Positions 34,262-45,888 of a stretch of DNA of 64,000 nt are shown one piece after another (positions within the stretch are counted from its first letter, which is position 1; the number at the start of each line of letters is the position of its first letter). The notes beneath the pieces are model-generated. The model ran no database searches. It was not told the origin of the DNA and was given only the letters and a program-made list of their open reading frames with translations. Made by a program: the position numbers and the translations under genes. The stretch comes from Dillenia suffruticosa (taxonomy: Eukaryota > Streptophyta > Magnoliopsida > Dilleniales > Dilleniaceae): the NCBI GenBank assembly GCA_033439265.1, contig JAVTVX010000016.1, positions 625,001-689,000 on the forward strand. The letters run 5' to 3'.

Positions 34262-36652
34262 ATGGCTCCAAATCAGAAAAGTCAACAAAACCCATCTACA
34301 GATTTCACTCTCAAAGAGACATCTCCACACCTAGGTGGAGGCAGAGCCTACAGCAGTGATAAACTTCCAAACGCTTTCGATCTCGTAGAGCAAATGCAAT
34401 ACTTGTTTGTCAGAGTTGTCAAAGCAAGAGACTTACAAGTGAAAGAAGGCAATAATGTTTGTGATCCTTTTGTTGAAGTGAGGCTTGGAAGACTACTTTC
34501 CCGAACCAAACTTGTGAACAACACCAAACCCGAATGGTGCCAAGTTTTCGCATTCTCAAAAGAGCAAATTCAAGCTCCTTTTTTGGAGATTGTGGTAAAA
34601 GATAATCAAATTGGGAATGAGGGGTCTATGGGAAGGGTTCTATTTGATCCAAGTGAAGCCCCTTTGAGGGTTCCACCGGATAGTCCTCTGGCACCACTGT
34701 GGTATAGATTAGAGGACTCAAATGGGGTCAAAATTCCAGGAGAATTGATGTTGGCTGTTTGGATGGGTACCCAAACAGACGAGGCTTTTCTGGAGGCATG
34801 GAATACGGATGCTGCTGCAGTGACAGGTGATGGAGTTATAAATATTCGGTCTAGGGTATATCTCTCTCCTAAGCTATGGTACGTTAGAGTAAATGTGATT
34901 GAGGGTCAAGATTTGGGAAATAGTAGTACTAATGCAAATGCAAATGCAAATGCCAATTCCAATGCTAATAATGTGAACAACAATAAGAATGGTGATTTGT
35001 TTGTAAGAGTCATACTTGGGAGTGTTTTGATGAGGACTAGGGGTTGTCAAAGTGGAAGGAATGTGAATCCATTTGGAATGAGGACTTGATGTTGGTGGCT
35101 GCTGAACCCTTTGAGGAGAATTTGATCGTGACTGTTGAGGAAAAAGTTCAGAATAATGATGTTATTTTAGGCAAGTGTTTGATTCCTTTGAGGCAGGTAC
35201 AGAAGAGGTTTGATTTAACACCTGTGAGGTCAATGTGGTGCAGTCTTGAAAAGCCGGTGGTTGCTAAAGAGGGCACTGGTGATGATCAGACAAAGGAGGG
35301 CCCTCCATTTGAGGGTAAAGTTCATTTCAGAATTTGTTTGGATGGTGGGTATCATGTGCTTGAAGAGTCTACTAACCACAGTAGTGATCTTAGAGCAACT
35401 GCTAGACAGTTGTGGGAGCCGAGTATTGGAGTTCTGGAAGTTGGGATTTTGAGTGCACAAGGATTAATACCGATGAAGGATGGCAATAAAAATAATGGGA
35501 AGAAATCTGCTGATGCTTATTGTGTGGCAAAGTATGGGCAAAAATGGGTTAGGACTCGAACAATCATTGATAGTTCTCCAAGGCGGAATGAGTAATACAC
35601 TTGGGAGGTTTTTGATCCTTGCACTGTCGTTACCATTGGTGTTTTCGATAATTGCCACTTGAACAGGAAAACTGCAGGACATCTTGATTCAGCAATTGGG
35701 AAGGTTCGGATTCGATTGTCTGCACTTGAAACTGATAGGGTTTACACTCACTCATATCCTCTTGTGGTTTTGCAATCCTCCGGGTTGAAAAAGACTGGTG
35801 AAATTCAATTGGCTGTAAGATTTAGTTGCTCATCTTTGGTTAACATGCTTCAAATGTACTCACAACCTTTGTTGCCTAAAATGCATTACGTTTATCCACT
35901 CACTGTTTATCGGCTTCATAATTTGAGGCATCAGGCCACTCACATTGTGTCTACTACGCTTATCCGTGTTGAGCCGCCATTGACGTAAGAAGTTGTGGAG
36001 TATATGCTTGATGTTGGTTCGGATCTGTGGAGCTTACGATGGGGAATGGCAAACTTCTCTAGAATTATGGCAACTATAAATGCTTGTGGTTCTGTTGCTA
36101 AATGGTTTGATCAGATCTGCTATTGGAGAAATCCTCTCACTACCGTTCTGATTCATGTACTGTTCTTGATACTCGTCATCCACCCTGGACTCATATTGCC
36201 TACAATCTTGTTCTACCTTTTCTTGATTGGGGTTTGGCGTTTCCGTCTGAGGCCAAGACACCCTCCTCACATGGACACAAGACTATCATTTGCAGACACT
36301 GTGACTAATGATGAATTGGATGAAGAGTTTGACAGCTTTCCCACCACTAAGAGCCAAAATGTTTTAAAAATGGTATGACAGACTGCGAAGCATAGCAGGG
36401 AGGGTTCAAACCGTTGCAGGTGATTAGGCCACACAAGGGGAGAGGTTTCAGTCGTTGCTTAGTTGGCGTGATCCGAGGGCCACTGCCCTTTTTCTCATAT
36501 TCTGTTTGATTGCTTCTATACTGCTCTATATGATTCCCTTCAAAATTGTTACCCTTCTTACGGGCCTTTTCATATTGAGGCACCCTAGGTTCCGCTCTAG
36601 ACTTCCTCCGGTGCCATTCAACTTTTTCCGTAGGCTTCCTGCAATCAGATAG
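34262..36652 (+). pseudogene. Intronless MCTP (multiple C2 domains and transmembrane region) pseudogene
   Basis: Collinear with plant MCTP/FTIP-type proteins, which are usually intronless, from MAPNQKSQQNPSTDFTLKET to the C-terminal end. A first C2 domain lies at about codons 45-170 (YLFVRVVKARDL), a second from about 215 (WYVRVNVIEGQDL), and a third contains VLEVGILSAQGL and DAYCVAKYGQKWVRTR. The phosphoribosyltransferase C-terminal (PRT_C) domain follows, with two hydrophobic segments. The frame is broken by two small deletions (near 35072 and 36374) and three stops (near 35593, 35986 and 36424). Family members act at endoplasmic reticulum to plasma membrane contacts and plasmodesmata. Five NA codon pairs near 34930-34960 come from an AATGCA microsatellite. 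The divergence is low, so loss looks recent; assembly error is possible but unlikely with five lesions. Confidence 0.9.
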
Positions 36653-36933
36653 CATGCTTTGAGGATTCTTTATTGCGAGCATTTTTTAAATCCTCAAATG
36701 AAGACAATAAGCTCAAATTGAGCCTTTTGAATTATCTATCAATCAGTTCGTAGCTGCAGTTCTAATGCTCTGGCCAGGAGTTGAGATTGCGTTGTTTTTC
36801 GGGATTACATGTTTTGAATCAATTGTTATGTGCATGCTGATTCAAAATTGATTTACTTGATAAGTGTACACTATTTTGCTTCTTTTTTTTTTTTTTGAGA
36901 CTATTTCATTCTGTCAATTTCTTATAGTTATTA
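36653..36933. other. 3' flank of the MCTP pseudogene up to the Copia insertion
   Basis: Short unannotated stretch with a poly-T run near 36882-36897. The last five bases, TATTA at 36929-36933, are the left target duplication of the Copia element. Confidence 0.6.
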
Positions 36934-37390
36934 TGTTGGATTTAATTAGGATTCTCATGCAGCGGAAGCATACAATAATTTTCCGAAAATAAAATAGATC
37001 GGGTTTAGAATATCTCAATTCGTAGAATCTTCAAGCGGCACATTCCTTGATCTGATTTCGCGGTCGGGATGGTGATCACGAGGTTAGTCGAATCACCACC
37101 ACAGTGTCACAATACCGCAACCTTCTACATCCGGTGATTTGCTTGATGATGAGAGATTTTCCTATGCGAAAATCTCCATCCCTCTCTCTATTTTCTCTCT
37201 CTAGAGAATATGTGAAACCCTAGCCTTTTTTTTCTCTTTCATTATCTCTTCACGCAGAAGGAAAGAGGGCTCTTTTTCTTGATTGGGGGAGTTACCACTT
37301 AAGCGGTTAATAGGGTGGTTATTGGGGATAATGGGAGTTACCCCATTATTCCCAAATTACCACAATGCCCCTCTTGGGCATATTCCAACA
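36934..37390 (-). repeat. 3' LTR of the minus-strand Copia fossil
   Basis: 457 bp, TG..CA type: begins TGTTGGATTTAATTAGG and ends TATTCCAACA on the plus strand. A purine-rich tract, the polypurine tract on the minus strand, adjoins its inner edge near 37391-37400. Confidence 0.9.
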
Positions 37391-38089
37391 TCTCCCACTT
37401 GCACATGAGGGCATTTCATTTCCGTCAATAACAAGATCACACCCATGCGATCTTTCACATCACCCTACTGGACTTTCATACAGAATTGGGCGTCGTGCGA
37501 CCGGCGAGTACACCTGCAAGCAAAGACTTCTCGATACACCTGTTAGGATGATCGAGAAATCACCGTTAGTATAAAAATAACTCACTATACCCCAAACTCA
37601 ATGTATTTACATCCATCGAGTCACTTTTCTCATCGAAAGTGATCCCCAATCAATTTGCTCGACTATGTATTCACCATTATATTTGAATCCCAACATGGAT
37701 TAACATAACAGGTCGACCTATGAATACGTAACAATGATGTAATGTCTATTGGTCTTCCTTTTCCCAAACTCGAATCTATCGGTTTCAATTCAGCTACTTT
37801 CCTAGACCTGCCCCTTAGACCTCAATTTATCTTCCGGGCCATAGGTAAACAGACTAAATTAACAACACTGAACCAAAACTTCTAGAGACAGCCGAAAGTA
37901 ATAAGGGCATAAGAGATCCCACCCAATGGATCTCAGGTCTCACACAGTGGGAACGGGGATCAAGATCAAACTATCGTCCCAAATAATAACTCCCACTGTC
38001 ATGTGGTCGTCTCATCACACGTGGTATGAAACACGTGCCACAGTGTTAATCCCCCATCTCTCAAAGGGTATACACTACAAAAAAACTTG

Positions 38090-38800
38090 TATTTAGCCAC
38101 AAATTTTGCGACGAAAAGTTAAGAAAAATTCGTCGCTAAATTATTTAGCAACCAATTTTTCGACAAACCATAATTTGTCGCTAATAACTCGTCGCAAAAT
38201 TTTTCGACAAAAAATATGAAATTTGTCGCCAATTAGCGACCGATTATAGTTCGTCGCAAAATTCGTCGCAAACATTAGAAACCAAAACTTTTTAGTTGCA
38301 AATTTCCGACAAAATTTGCGACGAAACATTTTGTCGGAAAAATTTCCAACAATAAAATATTTGTTGCAAAAATTGTTGCACAATTTAGCAACCAATTATT
38401 TTTTGTTGCAATTTTCCGACCAATTTTGCGACAAAATAGTATGTTTCAAATTTCTCAGCTGGGGGATAAATTAGCATCAACAAATTTTTTGTTGCAATTT
38501 AGCGACCAACACAACGACAAATAATTTTTGTCACAAATTAGCGACAAATTTTGAATAGTTTTTTGTTGCAAAATCTGCAACAAAATCTGCGACGAATTTA
38601 TTTTCGTCGCAATTTGCGACAAAATTTTTTTGTGAGATAATTTGTCGCAATTCTGCGACAAAATCAGCTTCGGCTTTTGCGACGAATTTTGCAACAAAAT
38701 CTAAAAAATTCAGCAACAAATTTTGCAACGAATGTCAAAATCAGCGACGAATTTAGCGACGAATATAGAAAATTTGCGACAAAAAAATTTAATTTGTTTA
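38090..38800. repeat. Left subterminal repeats of the CACTA element
   Basis: Dozens of short TTTGTCGC / GCGACAAA / GCGACGAA motifs occur in both orientations in an AT-rich background. They are variable and irregularly spaced, unlike the regular array at the other end. They probably represent transposase accessory-protein binding sites. Confidence 0.75.
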
Positions 38801-39127
38801 ATATTTGCACCAAATTTCCATATATATCATATTCCTCCCTGATAGTTTCAACCAACCAGTTTATAAGCTAAACCACCAACATCATCATCAACAAATCATC
38901 CAGGGTACCATCGAACAGCCATGAATACGAAATTTATGCAGTATCTACTAATTCAAATAACTGACCATATAATAGTATGAATGAAATAATAATTAAAAAA
39001 ACACTACCATCGTCATGAAATAATATTAAACAGTACTAAATAAGTTATAGAATATCGAATTTGTAGAAGTATAAATGAAATTCTAATGAGAAGTCTAATT
39101 AAAAATAAACGTGAAATAAAAATTGTT

Positions 39128-41344
39128 TCAAGAAACATTATCACCATCATCATCACCATTACCGTCACCGCCACCATCACCGTCACCAAATATGTCAAAA
39201 TCATCATCACCATCATTTGGAGGAGATAGAGAAGGGGGAATCGAACTTGAAGCGGAGACTAGCTGAAGATGCTGCATTATAAGCCTCTGTTGTGCGCGAA
39301 ACTCTTCAAATTCATTGTCTCTTCGCAGCTGTTCAACGCGCATGGCTTGAATTTCATTGTCTCTTCGCTGCTGTTCTACGCGCATGACTTGAAGTTCATT
39401 GTCTTTTTGTGCTAACAGCTCCTTCATGTGGCTCAGCTCTTGGTTCATTTGCATTAATTCTGCTCTTACTGGTGTATGGCCGGAAGAACTTAGACCACTG
39501 AGTCTGCAAGTTCTGCTCAACGAGCCCATCCCAAGTACTCTTCCCTTCTTTGCTCCACCAGTTGCCTCGAGCCATAAAGTCATATCATTAACAGATGGCT
39601 CAGACGTTGCAGCATCATCACTACCACTAGAATTTCTAAGTAGAAGCTGGTCATATTTCTCCTGCATTATCGTATAAGAAATTAGAAGAAAAATGAAATA
39701 ACAATATACTAAAATATCCAACGAAATTGAGAAGTGTCAATTAACAGTTAAACAAATTTCTAAAAAATCTAACAAATAAAGTAAGAATACAAAATTGTAT
39801 TTCTCATTAAGCGATTGACAGTAAGCAATAAGACACAAAAATTATCTTTGTCAATCAAATATTATAAATTTAATACACTTATGGAATTAAAATTACATAT
39901 ACTTATAATTATATATTTTGTTACTTAATCCATTAAAATGATATTTAGATAATGAGGAGTGTTGTAATTGAAATTAAAATTCGACTACTATTACGAGTTT
40001 GAAAATATAACAGATTGAATAAAGGAAAAAATTATACTATACGTGACATAATGAACCAACCATTTGGAATGGACGTAACAAATTTGATATTATCTATTTT
40101 CAAATTTTATTTTATAATGAAAAATATATATATATATATGAATTTGAAATGAAAAGTTCAATTTAAGTATTTGAGAAATTATTGGAATTGACAAATCTAT
40201 TAAATTCTTATTATAATGTTGTGATGATAAATTGAGCATAATATGTTCAAATAAAAGTTTTTATAAAACAATTTAAAATTTTAAAATTACATACCATAAC
40301 CGTTCTAACTCTCTCCCCACTCCAGCTCTTGTCTTTTTTCTGAAAAGTCCGTGCGAAAGTCTCTCTAAATGATGGCGGTGATCCCATTTCCTTGGTCTAA
40401 AAACAAAACACCGTTAGATGAATTAATGAAAAAATAAATGAATTAAATACAAAAGAATGGTAATTGAACCAAATTACCATTCTAATTCTATGCTCATCAA
40501 TATTGATTGAGCCTCCCGCATAAGTAGCAGATGATTCCCCAGAATTATAAGCTCGATTTATTTTATTTTGCTCACTCCTTCGTTGGCTCTCATCGGAATC
40601 CCAGAAATTTAAAATGTTGAGCCAATTTTCTTCGGTGATGCAATGTGGCTTCTTTCGGCTCTTTTTGGCATGATTCAGTACACCTCGGATGTGATGACCG
40701 CATTTTTTTTTAAATATTCTTCTTATTTCAAGCTCCTCGGTCTCATCCCAATTGAACTTTCGCTAAAAAAAAAACAAGTTGTTATATTTAATTTATACAC
40801 TGAATTGTATATTTAAACTTAGAGACCTCATTTACCTTGAATTCTCTCCACCATAGCTCTTTGATATCATCTGGAGTACTTGTGTATGACATCGATGCTC
40901 CTCCCCAATGGTTGTTAATGATTCTATTCAGCTCATGAATAACATACACAGAATTTGTGAATCTATCATAAAATTAGAAAAAAAAAATGGTTAGTAAAAA
41001 AAATTTTTAAATAAACTAATAAATTGTGATAATATTTCAAAATGTAATACTTACGAATCTCCGCAAGGGGATATCACCTCTCGCGTATCTTCCCCTTCAA
41101 CGTGTGAATCTTGCATTGAAGGTACAATTGAAGGTGCAACGGATGGAAACGGTGAAAGTATATCAGTACAAGGCGAAGGGGCATGGGAAGGTGCAGCTGA
41201 AACGGACGGTGACGCCGAAGAGTTTGGTCTTGCATTAGAAGATCGTCTATGTCCTCCACGTTGAAACTGTAACAAGAGTTTTATCTCGCAAGCAATGAAT
41301 ATTGAATGATTATAAAAAATATAATAGAGTATATGAAGAAACAT
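39128..41344 (-). CDS. TNPA-like CACTA protein (plant transposase, Ptta/En/Spm type)
   Basis: Several minus-strand exons read on in order. One near 41270-41055 is Ser/Pro-rich with QRGGHRRSSNARP. The next (about 40962-40838) has INNHWGG and ELWWREFK. Then come KKCGHHIRGVLNHAKK and NWLNILNFWDSDESQRRSEQNK (about 40762-40482), a short exon with FRETFARTF (about 40395-40298), and a last exon from about 39663 with YDQLLLR, GRVLGMGSLSRTC, a Glu/Gln/Arg coiled coil and an Asp-rich tail. This matches the transposase_24 family of plant CACTA elements, whose members bind subterminal motifs. Splice sites at 41055/41054 (GTAAGT) and before the last exon (ATGCAG) look sound. I could not define every exon edge, so intactness is uncertain. 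Confidence 0.7.
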
Positions 41345-41562
41345 ACCATATTTAAATTGTCGTCAGAAATGATCTATAAAAAAAGAAAATATATTAGCAA
41401 ATAATATTTCGAAATTGAAACATGAGGCACTAAATATAACATACAAATTGAGAAATTTAAAATACAAATCTAAATGTATTTTCACATGAAAACAGTCAAA
41501 AAAATTTTCATATGATGTTAGACAATTACAATAAATTTTAAAAAAACAATACTTACCGACGA

Positions 41563-42906
41563 TCAAAAATCAAAGTCATTATTGTCATCATCATCCTCAT
41601 TATCAGAGTCTTCAACATCAAATTCTTCCTCATCTTCATCCTCATCTTCATCTTCATCTTCATCATCTGTCTCCAAATCAGGTTCTTCATCGCCAGACTC
41701 ATGAATTTCATTTTGATCTACATCTATCATTACTCCATGTGGATCTCGTAATGTTGGAATAATATATTCCTCAGTCTGAAACGTAGTGGCAACTTCCATT
41801 TGTTGATATGCCATGTCTTCCCAACGTTCCTCAATTTTCTTTCGTGCTTTCGTTTTACAAACAGCCCACCAATCAATTTTGTCACGTTTCAAACTAGGAT
41901 ATGAAGCATAATACACTTGAATCGCTTGTTGTGCCAATACGAATGGTTCATATCTTTTATAAAATTTTTTATGATTTATATCAACCAACTTAAACTTTGG
42001 ATGCACATTCATCCCTTTTACGGGGTCAAACCATTGGCACATAAATAAAACGACTCGCAACTTTGCTCCAGTGTACTCAACCTCTATAATTTCATCCAAC
42101 AAACCATAGAACTCATCTTTTACACCTCCATCGTTGGATGACTGAACACAAACACCACTATTCATAGTAGCTTTTCCGGTTCCATATTCTTGAGTGTGAA
42201 AATTATACCCGTTTATAAAATACGATGGCCAAGTTCGCACCGTCGAATTTGGACCCCATGACAGATTAAGTAGCAATTCTTGTTCAACTTGATCTTGATT
42301 ACATTGAACCTGAAGTAAAATAAATGTGTTATTTTTTTAATAATCAATTAGATTTAAAATTTAAATTTCGTAAAACTAACATATGTTTTGAACCATGCTG
42401 CAAAATCTTCATCGCACACACGATTGAACTCATGTTGCTTCTACCCCCTCCAATGGTGATGCATAACTTGTAGGTACATCTTGATTTGTTGGTACAGAAC
42501 TAGAACTTGCAAAGTTTGTTTGGGGAAAAAAATTTTGACCTGCTGCATCAAATACCATCTGCTGATATGGATTTAACTGATCATAACAATTGTTATCCCC
42601 TCTACTTGAATAATCCAAATTTCGCACATACTCTTCATCAGATATAAACGTTTCACCATGACAAGTCCAATTGTAGTAATTTAAAGTAAAACCAAATTTA
42701 CAAAGATGTTCCCTAACTTTATCACATACATGAAATTTGCCATTACCACACTTTCTACACGGACACCTTAACTTATTTCCATCCATAAACTCAACTTTAC
42801 TAGTAGCGAAATTCAAGAATTGTTCCACCCCACAAATAAACTCATCAGTTAAACCACGACGATCAGGTAAATTCTTATTATACATCCAATTTCTTTCGTT
42901 TTGCAT
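41563..42906 (-). pseudogene. CACTA transposase (TNPD/tnp2-type) remnant lacking the catalytic core
   Basis: The 5' part (42906-42430) is a clear transposase-associated domain: RNWMYNKNLPDRRG, GVEQFLNFA, LRCPCRKCGNGKF and HGETF. Directly after it, in another frame, comes the 3' part: HEFNRVCDEDFAAWFKTY, then after an intron LSWGPNSTVRTWPSYFINGY, NSGVCVQ and MCQWFDP (the DUF4216 block), ending in a long Asp/Glu tail. The roughly 400-500-residue tnp2 catalytic domain and the DUF4218 region that normally lie between are absent. The remnant is an internal deletion derivative and cannot encode an active transposase. Confidence 0.85.
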
Positions 42907-44125
42907 TGTCGCTGTTAAAAAAAATAAATATTATAAAATATTAATAAATTAATATATTAACAAACTATATATTATACTGAAAAAATAACATTAATAAGAA
43001 ATAAAGAACATCTAATAACAAAACATTTTAAAATTATTTAACATATTTTCAGAAAATTTAACAAATATAAAAACGTTGAGTCGGAAAAATAACAAAATAA
43101 TTTAGAACTATTGCATTTCACGAATTCACAACATACATACATTGAAACTAGGAATAAGGGATATAAAACAAAGAAAATAAAATAAAAAATACGAAAAAAA
43201 ATATATACCTCGACCGCTTGAAGACATGAATTTCTCCCCTCTAATCGAACAACACGTCCGATCAACGCAAACACATCTGCAATGCAAAACCATTAATGTT
43301 ATTTAGAATTATTTTTGGAATTTTTTTTACTTTATCATAATTTATCATTCATGGGAGAAATAACTTTTTTTTTAATTTAAAAAAAAAAATAATCATGGTA
43401 CTTTGGGGGGAGGGGGAACGCATTTCTCGGATTTTGTGCAAATTTTGTAATTTTTTCAGAAATAACCCAAGATAAAGCCAATTTCTACGCATTTTCAATA
43501 AATGTACACAAATTGCAATTTTTTTCTAAAATTTTGGACTCAATTATCAAATTGGCGTCATATATAGAATAGAATAGAATTACCAATCTAGTTATCCCAA
43601 AATCATTGATGCAAGTAATTACAACTTATAGTGTATGTTTTTGACACTAATAATGACAATTTTATACTATATTTTTTTATTTATTGAATAAATATTGCTC
43701 ACATAATTGGAGCTAGAATTGCCTTTACCGAAATTTTACAATTTCGAAAAATAAAAATTCTAAAACTTCATATTTTGCTTCTGACAATATTGAGAAGGAA
43801 ATTTGATACTCATATAAATAATGCTTGGTCACGAATCTAAAACATATATATATTTTAAAGAAAATCAAAATTACCATTTCTAAATATAGGAAGAAAGTGG
43901 CTACCGTTAAGATCAAAATCAAGATTTATATTAAATTAACTAATTTAAATATAGTTTATAAACAAATTTTTCAAATATAAAATTTAATATTTAAAAGCCC
44001 TACTTAGAAAACGTTTAATTTTGGTTAAAAAAAATAATTTTTTTTATTAATTGCAGATGTGTTAAAATTTGGAATACGGTAAAAATAATTTTTTTTAAAT
44101 TTAAAAAAAAAAATTAATCATTGTA

Positions 44126-44752
44126 AGTATGAGATCCGGCCTCTGTGGCCGGATCTCAGCGGGGGAGGCGCTGCGGCGCCTCCCCCGCCGTTGAAAGCAG
44201 CCCAGGGGAGGGGCGCTGCCCCTCCCCCGGTGGGCCCCGCCCGCGTAGATGCGGGCGGGGCCATCCCGTCGGCCGGATCTCAGCGGGGGAGGCGCTGCGG
44301 CGCCTCCCCCGCCGTTGAAAGCAGCCCAGGGGAGGGGCGCTGCCCCTCCCCCGGTGGGCCCCGCCCGCGTAGATGCGGGCGGGGCCATCCCGTCGGCCGG
44401 ATCTCAGCGGGGGAGGCGCTGCGGCGCCTCCCCCGCGGTTGAAAGCAGCCCCGCCCGCGTAGATGCGGGCGGGGCCATCCCGTACGAGATCCGGCCTCTG
44501 TGGCCGGATCTCCGCGGGGGAGGCGCTGCGGCGCCTCCCCCGCCGTTGAAAGCAGGCCGGGGGAGGGGCGCTGCCCCTCCCCCGGTCGGCCCCGCCCGCG
44601 AAGATGCGGGCGGGGCCATCCCGTCCGAGATCCGGCCTCTGTGGCCGGATCTCAGCGGGGGAGGCGCTGCGGCGCCTCCCCCGCCGTTGCAAGCAGGCCG
44701 GGGGAGGGGCGCTGCCCTTCCCCCGCCACGATCCGGCGGCAATGCCGCCGGA
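44126..44752. repeat. GC-rich minisatellite of about five 124-bp hairpin units inside the CACTA
   Basis: The GGCCGGATCTC landmark recurs at 44147, 44271, 44395, 44502 and 44642 (steps of 124, 124, 107 and 140). Each full unit contains three perfect or near-perfect inverted repeats, such as GGAGGCGCTGCGGCGCCTCC and CCCGCCCGCGTAGATGCGGG. The block is GC-saturated in an AT-rich element. It ends in an (AG)n and poly-G tract at 44753-44805. The 203- to 254-residue frames through it are compositional. Confidence 0.9.
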
Positions 44753-44754
44753 AC

Positions 44755-44797
<43 letters not shown>

Positions 44798-44925
44798 GGG
44801 AGAGAGAGAGTACCTCGTTGGAGGGAGACCACCGCGGGGAAGAGAGGGAGAGGAGGATGAGAGGGAGAGGAAAGTGAGGAAAGAGAGGTAGAGGAAAGGA
44901 GCATTAAAAATATTTTGCAACCGAT

Positions 44926-45888
44926 TCAGCGACGAACACGCTTTTCGTCGCTGAAATCAGCGACGAACTAGGCGTTCGTCGCTAAAGTTAGCGACGAACT
45001 GCGCGTTCGTCGCTGAAGTCAGCGACGAACTGCTCGTTCGTCGCAGGAATCAGCGACGAACTGCGCGTTCGTCGCTGGGATCCGCGACGAACAGCGCGTT
45101 CGTCGCTGGAAGCAGCGACGAACAGGGCGTTCGTCGCTAGAGTCAGCGACGAACTGCTCGTTCGTCGCAGGGATCCGCGACGAACAGCGCGTTCGTCGCT
45201 GGGAGCAGCGACGAACAGCGCGTTCGTCGCTGGGAGCAGCGACGAACAGGGCGTTCGTCGCTGGAGTCAGCGACGAACTGCTCGTTCGTCGCAGGGATCC
45301 GCGACGAACTGCTCGTTCGTCTCAGGGATCCGCGACGAACTGCTCGTTCGTCGCTGGGATCCGCGAAGAACAGCGCGTTCGTCGCTGGAATCAGCGACGA
45401 ACAGCGCGTTCGTCGCTGAACTCAGCGACGAACTGCTCGGTCGTCGCAGGGATCCGCGACGGACAGCGCGTTCGTCGCTGGAATCAGCGACGAACAGCGC
45501 CTTCGTCGCTGGAATCAGCGACGAACAGGGCGTTCGTCGCTGAAGTCAGCGACGAACTGCTCGTTCGTCGCAGGGCTCCGCGACGAACAGCACGTTCGTC
45601 GCTGGAATCAGCGACGAACAGCGCCTTCGTCGCTGGAGTCAGCGACGAACAGGGCAGTTCCTCGCAGAAGTCAACGACGAACTGCTCGTTCGTCGCAGGG
45701 ATCCGCGACGAACAGCGCGTTCGTCGCTGGAATCAGCGACGAATAGCGCCTTCGTCGCTGAAGTCAGCGACGAACAGGGCGTTCGTCGCAGGGATCAGCG
45801 ACGAACACCGCGTTCGTCGCTGAGAGGTGCGACGAACTGCGCGTTCGTCGCTGAAATCTGCGACGAACTAGATGTTCGTCGCTGAAAC
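44926..45888. repeat. 31-copy array of a 31-bp palindromic repeat inside the CACTA
   Basis: The motif CAGCGACGAAC..GTTCGTCGCTG recurs with a step of 31 bp (for example 44958, 44989, 45020, 45051, 45082) for about 31 units. Each unit contains GCGACGAAC and its complement GTTCGTCGC, so every unit can form a short hairpin. Units differ mainly in the 4-6 bases of the loop and the linker. It is the regular counterpart of the scattered GCGAC motifs at the left end of the element. Confidence 0.93.

Noticed and set aside
44101-44920. A 254-residue minus-strand frame and a 203-residue plus-strand frame
   Set aside because: Both are translations of the 124-bp GC-rich minisatellite and the adjoining (AG)n tract. 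The repeat has no codon periodicity and the CACTA genes lie elsewhere.
44926-45888. CRISPR-like regular array
   Set aside because: The units are contiguous with no unique spacers of constant length, lie inside a CACTA element in a plant genome, and there are no cas genes. It is a tandem palindromic repeat.
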